A DNA stretch of 64,000 nucleotides, taken from NCBI GenBank assembly GCA_033584155.1, contig CP138355.1, positions 62,001-126,000 on the forward strand. The letters run 5' to 3'. Positions 8,601-16,258 of the stretch are shown in pieces. Below the pieces are notes generated by a model, which was not told the origin of the DNA, did no database searches, and worked only from the letters and a program-made list of their open reading frames with translations. A program made the position numbers and the translations under genes. Position 1 is the first letter of the stretch; the number at the start of each line of letters is the position of its first letter. The stretch is from Candidatus Electrothrix scaldis (GTDB lineage: Bacteria > Desulfobacterota > Desulfobulbia > Desulfobulbales > Desulfobulbaceae).

Positions 8601-11600
8601 GTCAGCGTGCTTCCTGGCGGAGGAGTCACTTCCACGATGTAATTACCCGCTGGCAAATCAGGAAAAGTGTAGCTGCCGTCCGGAGCGGTGATAGCGGTTA
8701 CAGCATTATTGTCACTGTCCAAAATCGGATTGCCGTCGCCGTCTTGCAGAGCCACAGTCACTCCGCCTATGCCGGCTTCGTTGGCATCCTGCACACCGTC
8801 GCCGTTTACATCATTCCAAATACGGTCGCCGATAACACCGCCGGTTCCTGACCACTTATACCCGAAATCAACATCGGTGAGCACTTCTCCGGCAGCAAGA
8901 GTGACTGCTGTCTGACTGTCTTGACCGCCATCTTTATCAAAGGTCGCCTCAAGTCCGGCAGGCAGTGTGTCGGACAGCACAGCGACCGTATAATCTCCCG
9001 CCCCGACACCGGGAAATATATAGTTGCCGTTGACATCGGTCACTGCGGTGGGGCAGTCAACACCGGCATTACAATATTCATTCCTCAGTTCAACCGTGAC
9101 ATTGGCAAGTCCCGACTCATCGCCGTCCTGCACTCCATCACCATCCAGATCAAGCCAGAGGCGATGACCGATAGAGCCTGAGGGACTCAAACTGAACCAA
9201 TAATCCTCCACCTCGCCGTTATCGGCAATGCCCTTAAAGGCCGCGCTCGGAAGCGGAGGTTTTTCCGGGAAAAAGCGGAATCGGGCGTAACCGGGCGAAC
9301 TGAGGCCGCCGGTCGGTATATCAAAAGAAATACTTGTTGTTACTGGCTTTGGACTTCCATCCGGATTGAGCTCACCAAGGGCGGTACTTTTAATCATCTC
9401 ACCGGCTCCGCTGAAAGAGCCGTCGCCGTTGAAGTCAATCCATCCGATGAACCAACCTGCGCCATAAGTTTTTACGCTGATGGTTCCTCCATTCGTTCCT
9501 TCAGCCCATGTACCGATCTGTGTAATGCCGTCATCACTGTCTGAAGTGGCTCCGACAGAGGGAATGCCATCAGCTTCCGTGGTCACGACATCACCCAGAT
9601 ACAGGTCAGGTGTTTCCTTGACTATGTGACGGGCACCGTCAATGCCCAAGGTAGTTTCAAAGGGCAGGGGCAAATCACCGAAATCTAAGACAACAGCCTT
9701 CTCAAAAGCTATATCCAAATTTGTTAAATTACCATCAGCCTTGATGATCTGCAGCACAGAGCTTGTGTAATCTCCAGATCTTTTTTCTACAATCTGATCA
9801 GCAGAAGGAGCATTACTGTCATTTGTAGTTAGGTTGAGAAAGTCTTCAGGAGCGGCCAGGGAGACTACATAACCTACATTATCTGTGGCATCGCCGACAG
9901 AAGGCATTCCAGTAAAGGAATAATCGCCGTTTTCATCAGTCACTGTCTGAGCCAAAGAAGTGAGTTCGCCGGAATCAACATTTCCATCACCATCTGCATC
10001 TATCCATTTGGAGATATAAACAGTTGTTCCCTCATAAGCACTTTCATCACTGTCAACACCGCTGTCACCGCTGCCGCAGATGCCGTTTCCGTCTGTACCA
10101 TCAAGACAGATTGTGCCGCTGAGAGTATTTGTGCCGTCATACTGATAGCCGAAGTCAGCATCTGTTACAGGATCAGCACCAAGTGTCAGGGAGATACTGT
10201 TGTTGTTAGATATCCCGTCAGTATCAGCAGGGCCGTTATAGGTAGCTGTTGTTCCTACATCAGCAGGCCAATCTTCGTCGTTCGTGTCCACTATGACCGT
10301 ATAATTGCCGGAACTCAGCCCGTCAACAAAGTAATAATTGCCGTTTTCATCGGTTTCAGTTTCAGCGACGAAGTTGTTGTTATCATCGAATAATTGAACA
10401 GTCACATTGGCCAAGGGCAGATCGTTGGCATCCATCCCGCCAACATCATCGGCATTGCCATTAGTGTCAATAAAGAGCTGATCCCCAATGAACAGGGGCG
10501 GTTTATAACCGAAATCCGCGCCCATGTAGCTGTTGCCGTTGATGGCCACATTTTGACTGTTGTCACATGTATACGCTAAAGGATCAGTGCAGACCAAGCC
10601 GTTGTTGTCCGGGTCAGCGGTCTGTGCAGGACTGCCCGGAATGGAACCGACTGAAACCGTGTAATCATCATCCGGCAGGCCGTAGAACAGATACTTGCCG
10701 TCTGCATCCGTGGTCGCGGTTCCGACATATTCAGGATCAGTGGGATCACAAGGAACAGAATTCACCGGCTCAGTGCAGAGATAAACCTCCACCCCTTCTA
10801 TGCCCGGCTCATTGGTGCCCTGGGTACCGTCACCATTAACATCCCAGTAAATACTGTCGCCGATCTTGCCACCGTCGGGTTCATAACCGAAATCGGCAGT
10901 GTCAACATCCTGGCCGTTGGACACAGTTACTGCGGTCATGCCGTTACAGATAGTACAGACACCGCTTTCATCCGGATCGCCGGTTTGTTGAACCGAGGGA
11001 AGATCGGCATCGTTCTCGTCCGGGACAATAAGATAATCTCCGGTAGGTAGATTCTCAAAAAGATACTGACCGTTGCTGTCTGTCACCTGACTTCCCAGCA
11101 GCACATCGCCGGGATCAAGTACACCGGGGACTGAACCGCTGTCTTCGTACAGATAGACTGTGATATTGGGTATTCCAGGCTCTCCGATCTGTTCTATTCC
11201 GTCACCGTTCAGATCAACATACAGCGTATCGCCGATGGAATTGTCTCCGGTCTGATAGGCGAAATCAACATCGGATATAAAAGTGTTGCCATTGATAGTG
11301 AGTGTGCCGCTGTTATTATTCAGGATGCTGTCATAATCATAGGTCTGGGTATAGCCTGCCAGCGGGGTAACAGTTGTGTAATAGTCGCCGTTCAATAAAC
11401 CACCGAAGCTGTATGTTCCGTCCGCATTAGTCGTTGTCGTTGCCGCAACAGTTCCGTCAGAATTGTACAAGGTTACTGTCCAGTTGGCAAAAGGCGTATC
11501 ATTATCATCCCGGTTTGTGTCGCCGTCAAAATCCTGCCACACGCTACCGGTAATTGTGCCTGCCGTGGAAGTGAAGCCCCAATTCTGATCCATATTGTCC

Positions 11601-14600
11601 GTATCTCCGCTGACAACCACCGCATCGGACTGGTTGCCGCTACCTCCGGGAGGAACAGCTATCGGGGTTGCGTTAAATCCGGCAGGCAGGGTAGTTGTAT
11701 CCACAGCCACGTAATAGGTACCGTCAAGATAATCAAACTGGTAATTTCCACTGCTGTCTGTAACCACTGTTTGATCGGCATTACCACTATCGCACGGAGT
11801 TGCAGAGCAGAGATACATTGTTACGCCCGGAATACCCGGTTCTCCGGCTTGAAAAATACCGTCACCGTCATCGAACCAAATTAAATCGCCGATAGAAGCT
11901 GTCGCGTTCAGATCGACTGTCACGTCATCGACAGCATCATTGGCAGGTGTGCCGCTGGTAAAATAAGCGTTTTCCACCTCGGCAGTATTGGTCACTGTCT
12001 CCAATGCACTTGCCGGTTCCAGCGCAGTGAAATTAACCGTTACCTGATTGGTTTCGCTGGGATATAGCGGGCCGAGATTATCCCATTCGATTCGGTACAT
12101 ATTGGTCGCCGGGTCACCGTCATCATAGGGGACAAGCCGGTCGGGTGCAGGTGATGCGGAAGCGAATTCAATTTTATTGGCATCAAAGGTGTCGTACAGG
12201 GGGAGCGGGTCGATAATGGTGGAAGGCGTATCACATGGCTGGTCAGTGGTGATACGGATCCCGACAGCATCAATATCGACATCAATAGGAGGATTGCCGC
12301 CATTTTTCGTGGTTCCTAACGTGACCACAATATCGCTCGAACTGAGCAATGCTGCCCCGGTCAGCGCTGAAATGCTTCCTGTTGAATATACGCCATAGCC
12401 AAACTGCTCGCCACAGGGACTAGCAGGACTGCACGGGAATGGAAGATTTAAGGCATCAATGCTGTCACTGTATACAGAAGATGCATTATTTGTTGCATTT
12501 ATATTGAACTGATGAAGTTTTGCCGGATCGTACGACTCATTGCTGTCATGGTCCGTCCATATAACAATCTCAGCAGAAACAATATTGCCATCCCAAACAG
12601 TTGGAAGATTAAAGCCTGTGACATCTATATAACTGTTATTTTTTAAACTCATCTGCGCATAACAAGCAGACGTTGTTTCATAAGTAGATGCGCACGGGCC
12701 GTCAGGCGCACCTAAGATATTATCCATATCAATCACATTATTGTTTGTTGTTGTCAATGCAGAACCCCAAAACGTCTGCATACATTGAGTCGAACCAAAT
12801 CCATACAACTCATTATTCAAATCAATCGTATAAGTAACAGCATCCCCCTCTTTCATAGGCGAACTGCTGGTAATCTGCTTATCCAGAGTCAAAGCAGGTG
12901 CAAAACCGGTATCCGGCGCAGTTGCCGTGCCTGTCGTTGTGGTAACAGCATGTACCGTCCCGGTCGTGCTGGCCCAACCGTCATGGCTGGCTGGCAAATC
13001 ACCGACTACCGCAAACCAATCACCCGCTGGCAGGGTACTGCTGGAAGTATAACTGCCATCCGCCAAGGTAGTCACTGTCTCCCAAAGAAAATCGCCTTCA
13101 GAGTAGGTTCCGCTGTTGTCGGCATCGTAAAAAATAGACACAGGCACTCCGGCTATACCGACTTCTCCGGTATCCGCAGTATCGTAGGTGCCGTTACCGT
13201 TGTTGCTGCCTGTGCCGTCATCCTCAAATACCGTCCCGGTAATTGAGGTGCTTCCCGTTATTGTAGTAACCGCATCATCCTCATCAAAACACGGCCCGGA
13301 ACCGATAGCTGCGCAACCGGTGTTGGAAACAAAAGGCTCGGTATATGTGCCCGGCACCGTAGCTTTAAACTCGACCTTCATTGATTGTCCGCCACCATCG
13401 TGACCTAGACCAACCTCTGCCCGCCACTCAAGAGCGACTACATCGTCCGCCGTATCAAAAGTTAAAGGGTCAGCATCAGATTGCACGGTCGGTGCTTCAG
13501 TGGTTGTCCAGGTTGTTATGCCGTCACTGTACGTATAGAGTATAGTTACATCGGCTGCCGCGATATCGCTGTCAGGCTCAACAACTTTAGCACTATTAAG
13601 AAGAAAATTCGTATCAGGTGGTATTGTATCCCGAATGACCAGAGGATTGCCGGAGTCCGGGTCACCAATCGTGACAGTCAACGGATCTCCTTCGCTATCT
13701 AGGCCGTAATCATCAGGATTCGTCACTTCAAGTGTATAGGTAAGCTCAGAACCGAGAGCCGCAGTTTCCGGCGAAACACCTTTTGCGATAGAAGCCTTGG
13801 GTTCCTGGGTTGTGATATCAAAGGCTGTCCCGTAATCCCCGCTGAACTTCTCATTCAAAAAACCTGACGCAACTTCCTGATACGGAGTCAGGGTGCCTGT
13901 GCATTTGCCGTTGAGTGCGGCGTACTCATAAAAAACCAGACCCACCACCCCGGTATTGTCCGGTATATTTTCAAAGTACATCTGATCTTTAAAGGGAATA
14001 AGTGTCTCGCCCCCGTCAGTACCCTTGACAATCAAGAGGCCGTAGGTGCCGACCAGACGGAAACAGCCAGGATCGTATACATCCGGGATACCCACCGGTT
14101 GCAGCCAGGCATTCTGATCTGGTACCCCGTCGCCGTTGTTGTCAAAACCCGCAACCACATTCCCCAGATCGTACCAGATTCCCTGGGTTTCAAAGACCTG
14201 ACCGGGAAAAGGATTCGAGCCGGTCGGGGTCCAGGTGTCCCAACCAAAAGACTTTGCAATAGCGGCCTTATACTCTTCCGGTACCTTGTTGTCCCCGTTG
14301 GGCCAAATCTTATTGGCTGAGGCAGAAATTTCACTGCGCAGGGTTAAATCGCGCGTGTCATCGGCTTGGAGGTAATCATCTCCGGTTGATTTATCGCCGC
14401 TACTGTCAGTGTCGTAATATCCGGTAGCCCAGATGTCATAGGACAGGGCAATATCATCCGCAGTTGTGCTGCCGCCGGTGATGGCTGTGGTACAGGGAGG
14501 TACCTGAGGCACATAGGTACCACTAGAGGGGGGAGATTCAACATTAACGCATCGCGGGTAGGAAACCACCCAGTATTCAGTCCTGCATTCACCCGGTTGT

Positions 14601-15076
14601 AAGGTACCCACCCAAGCCCGGCTGGCATCCTCATTATTAGCAAAGGAACCTGACTCGTGAGTCAGTGAGTATGTTCCCGTTCCCGCTCCTCCATTGGAAA
14701 CATGATCCGGGGCTCCGGCGACGCTGCTGTCGTACTCCGGGTATGTCCCCGGTGTCTTGGTAGCATAATTACCGATGTAGACCTGCACCTCATTCATCAC
14801 CTCTGTGCCATCATTGCAGACCTTGGCCCCGAGAGTGGCCGCTTCCGGCGCATAGGTTGCAGGCGTGGTGACATTAGAATCCACCACCAAATTATAGGCA
14901 GAGATAATCTCAATACGCAGATCACCATCTGGGTTAGCGGCCTGCGCCGCTGTAACCGGCATAACAGCACAAACCAGCATCACCAAAGTTAACCGATATA
15001 AAAAAATACCCATTTTCCCTAACCTGGGGGCACCATTCGGCCCTAACCTCACTATATACTTCTCTAGATTTTCCAT
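5612..15076 (-). CDS. Giant secreted multidomain protein with C-terminal gingipain-like (C25) peptidase
   Basis: 3154 residues. GAGGGG just upstream fixes the ATG at 15076. A signal peptide with core GIFLYRLTLVMLVCAVMP ends near AAQA. After a region of about 400 residues comes a DUF11-like domain (SELTYTLEVTNPDDYG, near residue 435). A long series of SdrD-B-like beta-sandwich repeats follows, recognisable by IGD.(I/L)W.D.NGDG.Q..nEPGI.nVTV.L, between about residues 600 and 2250, interrupted near residue 1955 by a GEVEDYW domain. An Fn3-like segment lies at about 2305. The last 350 residues form a caspase-like C25 peptidase with catalytic His in HYIGHSS (about 3017) and Cys in SMACSSG (about 3053). 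No type IX sorting domain follows the peptidase. It lies directly upstream of the RiPP-like operon on the same strand. Likely a surface or extracellular adhesin-protease. Confidence 0.85.
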   Translation of the reverse strand: MENLEKYIVRLGPNGAPRLGKMGIFLYRLTLVMLVCAVMPVTAAQAANPDGDLRIEIISAYNLVVDSNVTTPATYAPEAATLGAKVCNDGTEVMNEVQVYIGNYATKTPGTYPEYDSSVAGAPDHVSNGGAGTGTYSLTHESGSFANNEDASRAWVGTLQPGECRTEYWVVSYPRCVNVESPPSSGTYVPQVPPCTTAITGGSTTADDIALSYDIWATGYYDTDSSGDKSTGDDYLQADDTRDLTLRSEISASANKIWPNGDNKVPEEYKAAIAKSFGWDTWTPTGSNPFPGQVFETQGIWYDLGNVVAGFDNNGDGVPDQNAWLQPVGIPDVYDPGCFRLVGTYGLLIVKGTDGGETLIPFKDQMYFENIPDNTGVVGLVFYEYAALNGKCTGTLTPYQEVASGFLNEKFSGDYGTAFDITTQEPKASIAKGVSPETAALGSELTYTLEVTNPDDYGLDSEGDPLTVTIGDPDSGNPLVIRDTIPPDTNFLLNSAKVVEPDSDIAAADVTILYTYSDGITTWTTTEAPTVQSDADPLTFDTADDVVALEWRAEVGLGHDGGGQSMKVEFKATVPGTYTEPFVSNTGCAAIGSGPCFDEDDAVTTITGSTSITGTVFEDDGTGSNNGNGTYDTADTGEVGIAGVPVSIFYDADNSGTYSEGDFLWETVTTLADGSYTSSSTLPAGDWFAVVGDLPASHDGWASTTGTVHAVTTTTGTATAPDTGFAPALTLDKQITSSSPMKEGDAVTYTIDLNNELYGFGSTQCMQTFWGSALTTTNNNVIDMDNILGAPDGPCASTYETTSACYAQMSLKNNSYIDVTGFNLPTVWDGNIVSAEIVIWTDHDSNESYDPAKLHQFNINATNNASSVYSDSIDALNLPFPCSPASPCGEQFGYGVYSTGSISALTGAALLSSSDIVVTLGTTKNGGNPPIDVDIDAVGIRITTDQPCDTPSTIIDPLPLYDTFDANKIEFASASPAPDRLVPYDDGDPATNMYRIEWDNLGPLYPSETNQVTVNFTALEPASALETVTNTAEVENAYFTSGTPANDAVDDVTVDLNATASIGDLIWFDDGDGIFQAGEPGIPGVTMYLCSATPCDSGNADQTVVTDSSGNYQFDYLDGTYYVAVDTTTLPAGFNATPIAVPPGGSGNQSDAVVVSGDTDNMDQNWGFTSTAGTITGSVWQDFDGDTNRDDNDTPFANWTVTLYNSDGTVAATTTTNADGTYSFGGLLNGDYYTTVTPLAGYTQTYDYDSILNNNSGTLTINGNTFISDVDFAYQTGDNSIGDTLYVDLNGDGIEQIGEPGIPNITVYLYEDSGSVPGVLDPGDVLLGSQVTDSNGQYLFENLPTGDYLIVPDENDADLPSVQQTGDPDESGVCTICNGMTAVTVSNGQDVDTADFGYEPDGGKIGDSIYWDVNGDGTQGTNEPGIEGVEVYLCTEPVNSVPCDPTDPEYVGTATTDADGKYLFYGLPDDDYTVSVGSIPGSPAQTADPDNNGLVCTDPLAYTCDNSQNVAINGNSYMGADFGYKPPLFIGDQLFIDTNGNADDVGGMDANDLPLANVTVQLFDDNNNFVAETETDENGNYYFVDGLSSGNYTVIVDTNDEDWPADVGTTATYNGPADTDGISNNNSISLTLGADPVTDADFGYQYDGTNTLSGTICLDGTDGNGICGSGDSGVDSDESAYEGTTVYISKWIDADGDGNVDSGELTSLAQTVTDENGDYSFTGMPSVGDATDNVGYVVSLAAPEDFLNLTTNDSNAPSADQIVEKRSGDYTSSVLQIIKADGNLTNLDIAFEKAVVLDFGDLPLPFETTLGIDGARHIVKETPDLYLGDVVTTEADGIPSVGATSDSDDGITQIGTWAEGTNGGTISVKTYGAGWFIGWIDFNGDGSFSGAGEMIKSTALGELNPDGSPKPVTTSISFDIPTGGLSSPGYARFRFFPEKPPLPSAAFKGIADNGEVEDYWFSLSPSGSIGHRLWLDLDGDGVQDGDESGLANVTVELRNEYCNAGVDCPTAVTDVNGNYIFPGVGAGDYTVAVLSDTLPAGLEATFDKDGGQDSQTAVTLAAGEVLTDVDFGYKWSGTGGVIGDRIWNDVNGDGVQDANEAGIGGVTVALQDGDGNPILDSDNNAVTAITAPDGSYTFPDLPAGNYIVEVTPPPGSTLTGDPDEAGTCSTCDSKTTTPITITSAGEIILTADFGYKYIDGTTSDIGDRIYNSNTDAGIENVTVVLKDADGNIIAQDTTDSSGNYLFPDLPQGTYTVAVTDTNGVLGALVQTFDKDGVLDGSHTLTTVAGTDYLDADFGYDDPVPTYALVSSFNAYVNSENQVVLEWKTASEIGTIGFHLERLNEQSGKYQAITKKLLPGMLTPPHGGTYRYVDKSAKAGSSYTYRVVEVAVTDQGMISGPYTVTAEQPLLTNNRMFADGPEGYTLTHQEFSEKQIKRFVARDESSLNMVAAEKKKTGDTLKIPVSKDGLVYLTATELATTSGFSENQVVQYLKAKKCLVTLAGESIPVITANTGSGLWFYGRAPERNDIAQNIYLLELGKKGVKMKNTPGKAEERVDTAQSYSAHVEVEENQAPLYFYLLNYNVGEPVKDLWAWESLLAYGDDASVVHIVKTPDTTGTDTAVVRVNLVNITSKKTGQAAPYTISLSVNGTPVGETVETSEQGDWQVEAEFPAELLEQENEIKIVSHLNNGVAYSFIFLESIEIDYPRTFQAVNGELFFTDPGYNSITVQGFRSSRVLVFDVTEPNNPLRLKTLPGKNQDGEYTVTVLTEPGHEYFITENIISTVSEELTVDVPSQLKRTENSADYLIIAPNTLLSSAQRLLDHRESQGLSSMIVDIEDVRDEFSSASAAPEAVHTFLAYAYEHWAHPPRYVTLIGDGSFDYKDYLDYGTPLVPTELVSTPDGLFPSDNATADVVGDDGVPEFALGRIPVIDSAELDAYISKLIAYEQAMHENSNIMMLVTDKSDSRAGDFQASADQVTDLASDYFQIDRVDVDTLGYSQANDSIVSNLQQGGGILHYIGHSSATGYASGKVLLSTDDIEEMNPVGSPMLMVSMACSSGFFGYPPMNSLGETAVLKADGAAVGFFGSTGLSRNYLADILSEGFYSGLFDSEKRRLGDAILQAKQHYFNVKQGEQRYTLDIYNLLGDSALLIPGKQ

Positions 15077-15106
15077 TCCGCCCCTCAAACAACCTATATT
15101 TAGCAC

Positions 15107-15264
15107 GTTAGAACGTTTTTTTTCCTTTTCATCTTATATATATTTTTCCCTGTCTAACAGGAAAATATCCGCTCTCAAACTCCCTATTGAAAATTATTAT
15201 CTTTTAGCGCAAAAGACAACAGTGGAAAAAGAGGTAGAAAAAGGGTACAAAACATACCCATTCA
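15107..15264. other. AT-rich divergent intergenic region
   Basis: The stretch between the giant gene (minus) and the response regulator (plus) contains AT-rich sequence with A and T runs. No convincing -35/-10 pair for the minus strand was found. The plus-strand promoter is listed separately. Confidence 0.5.
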
Positions 15265-15294
15265 TTGGCATTCATCTCCCTGAATTAGTATAAT
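15265..15294 (+). promoter_or_regulatory. Sigma-70-type promoter of the response regulator gene
   Basis: TTGGCA at 15265-15270 and a perfect TATAAT at 15289-15294 are separated by 18 bases. The predicted start near 15301 gives a leader of about 64 bases to the ATG at 15365. Confidence 0.7.
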
Positions 15295-15364
15295 TTCTTA
15301 AACAAGACAATATTTACGTATAATTTTTTCAACACAAATCATATTGGAGCAAAAAAAGAAAGAG

Positions 15365-16243
15365 ATGAATACACTCAAGCAATACGTTAAGAACCCTGCC
15401 GAGGTACTTATTATTGACGATGACGAGGCTTTGCTACTCACAACGAAACTCGTTATCGAAGCGGAAGGTCATAAAGCCAGGACAGCTGGCAACGGAATTG
15501 CTGGTCTACGCATGGTGCAGGAGCACATTCCAGACATCATCATCCTTGATCTTGTCCTACCTGAATTAAATGGCCACGAGGTCTGCAAACAACTCAAAGC
15601 CCACCCTGCTTCGCAAAACATCCCTATTATCTTTCTCAGCAGCCATAATTCAGTAGAGGAAAAAGTAAAAGCCTTTGAAGCAGGAGGAGTGGACTACCTA
15701 GTGAAACCGTACAGCAAAATTGAGCTGTTGGTCCGCCTGCACACGCACCTCGCCCTCCAGAATATTCAAAATTCTTTAACTTCAGAAGTAAAAACAAGGA
15801 CCGAAGAATTAGAAGAAAAAAACAGAGAACTTCAAGAAACAAATGTCGTTCTGAAACGTTTGCTCCATGAAATTGAGGAGGAAAAACTAGAGATAGCCCG
15901 GATTGTTCAAACCAATATTGAACGGCTGATTCTCCCTGATCTCGACCGACTAACGGAAGCACCAGCTAAGCAACGCTACCAAATCAGAGATACAATTCAA
16001 ACCAACCTAAAGGATATCTCCTGCCCTGTTACAGGAGAGAATACGACAATGTACACCCTGCTTACTCCAAGTGAATTCCGCATACTGAATCTCATTCGCC
16101 AGGGACGCTCGACCAAGGAAATCGCTGAGACACTCAACATATCACCTCAAACTGTGGCAACGCATCGAAAAAATATCCGAAAAAAACTCAAAATTTCAGG
16201 AAAGAAAATCAATCTGACCTCTTTTATCAGCACATCAGAATAA
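15365..16243 (+). CDS. Response regulator: REC, coiled coil, LuxR-type HTH
   Basis: 292 residues from the ATG at 15365. The receiver domain spans about 13-130, with the acidic pocket DDD 18-20, phospho-acceptor Asp62 in IILDLVLPE and Lys114 in YLVKPYSK. A coiled coil (EVKTRTEELEEKNRELQE) links it to a C-terminal LuxR/FixJ-type helix-turn-helix (LTPSEFRILNLIRQGRSTKEIAETLNIS.QTVATHRKNIRKKL). A TTG at 15344 in frame is less likely. No histidine kinase is adjacent, so the partner is encoded elsewhere. It converges with the AAA-SPOR gene with a 15-base gap. Confidence 0.9.
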   Translation: MNTLKQYVKNPAEVLIIDDDEALLLTTKLVIEAEGHKARTAGNGIAGLRMVQEHIPDIIILDLVLPELNGHEVCKQLKAHPASQNIPIIFLSSHNSVEEKVKAFEAGGVDYLVKPYSKIELLVRLHTHLALQNIQNSLTSEVKTRTEELEEKNRELQETNVVLKRLLHEIEEEKLEIARIVQTNIERLILPDLDRLTEAPAKQRYQIRDTIQTNLKDISCPVTGENTTMYTLLTPSEFRILNLIRQGRSTKEIAETLNISPQTVATHRKNIRKKLKISGKKINLTSFISTSE

Positions 16244-16258
16244 TCCCCTCCCCTACGC

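Noticed and set aside
12785-13246. Open frame antisense to the giant protein gene
   Set aside because: Antisense shadow caused by codon bias of the repeats; no start signal or family.
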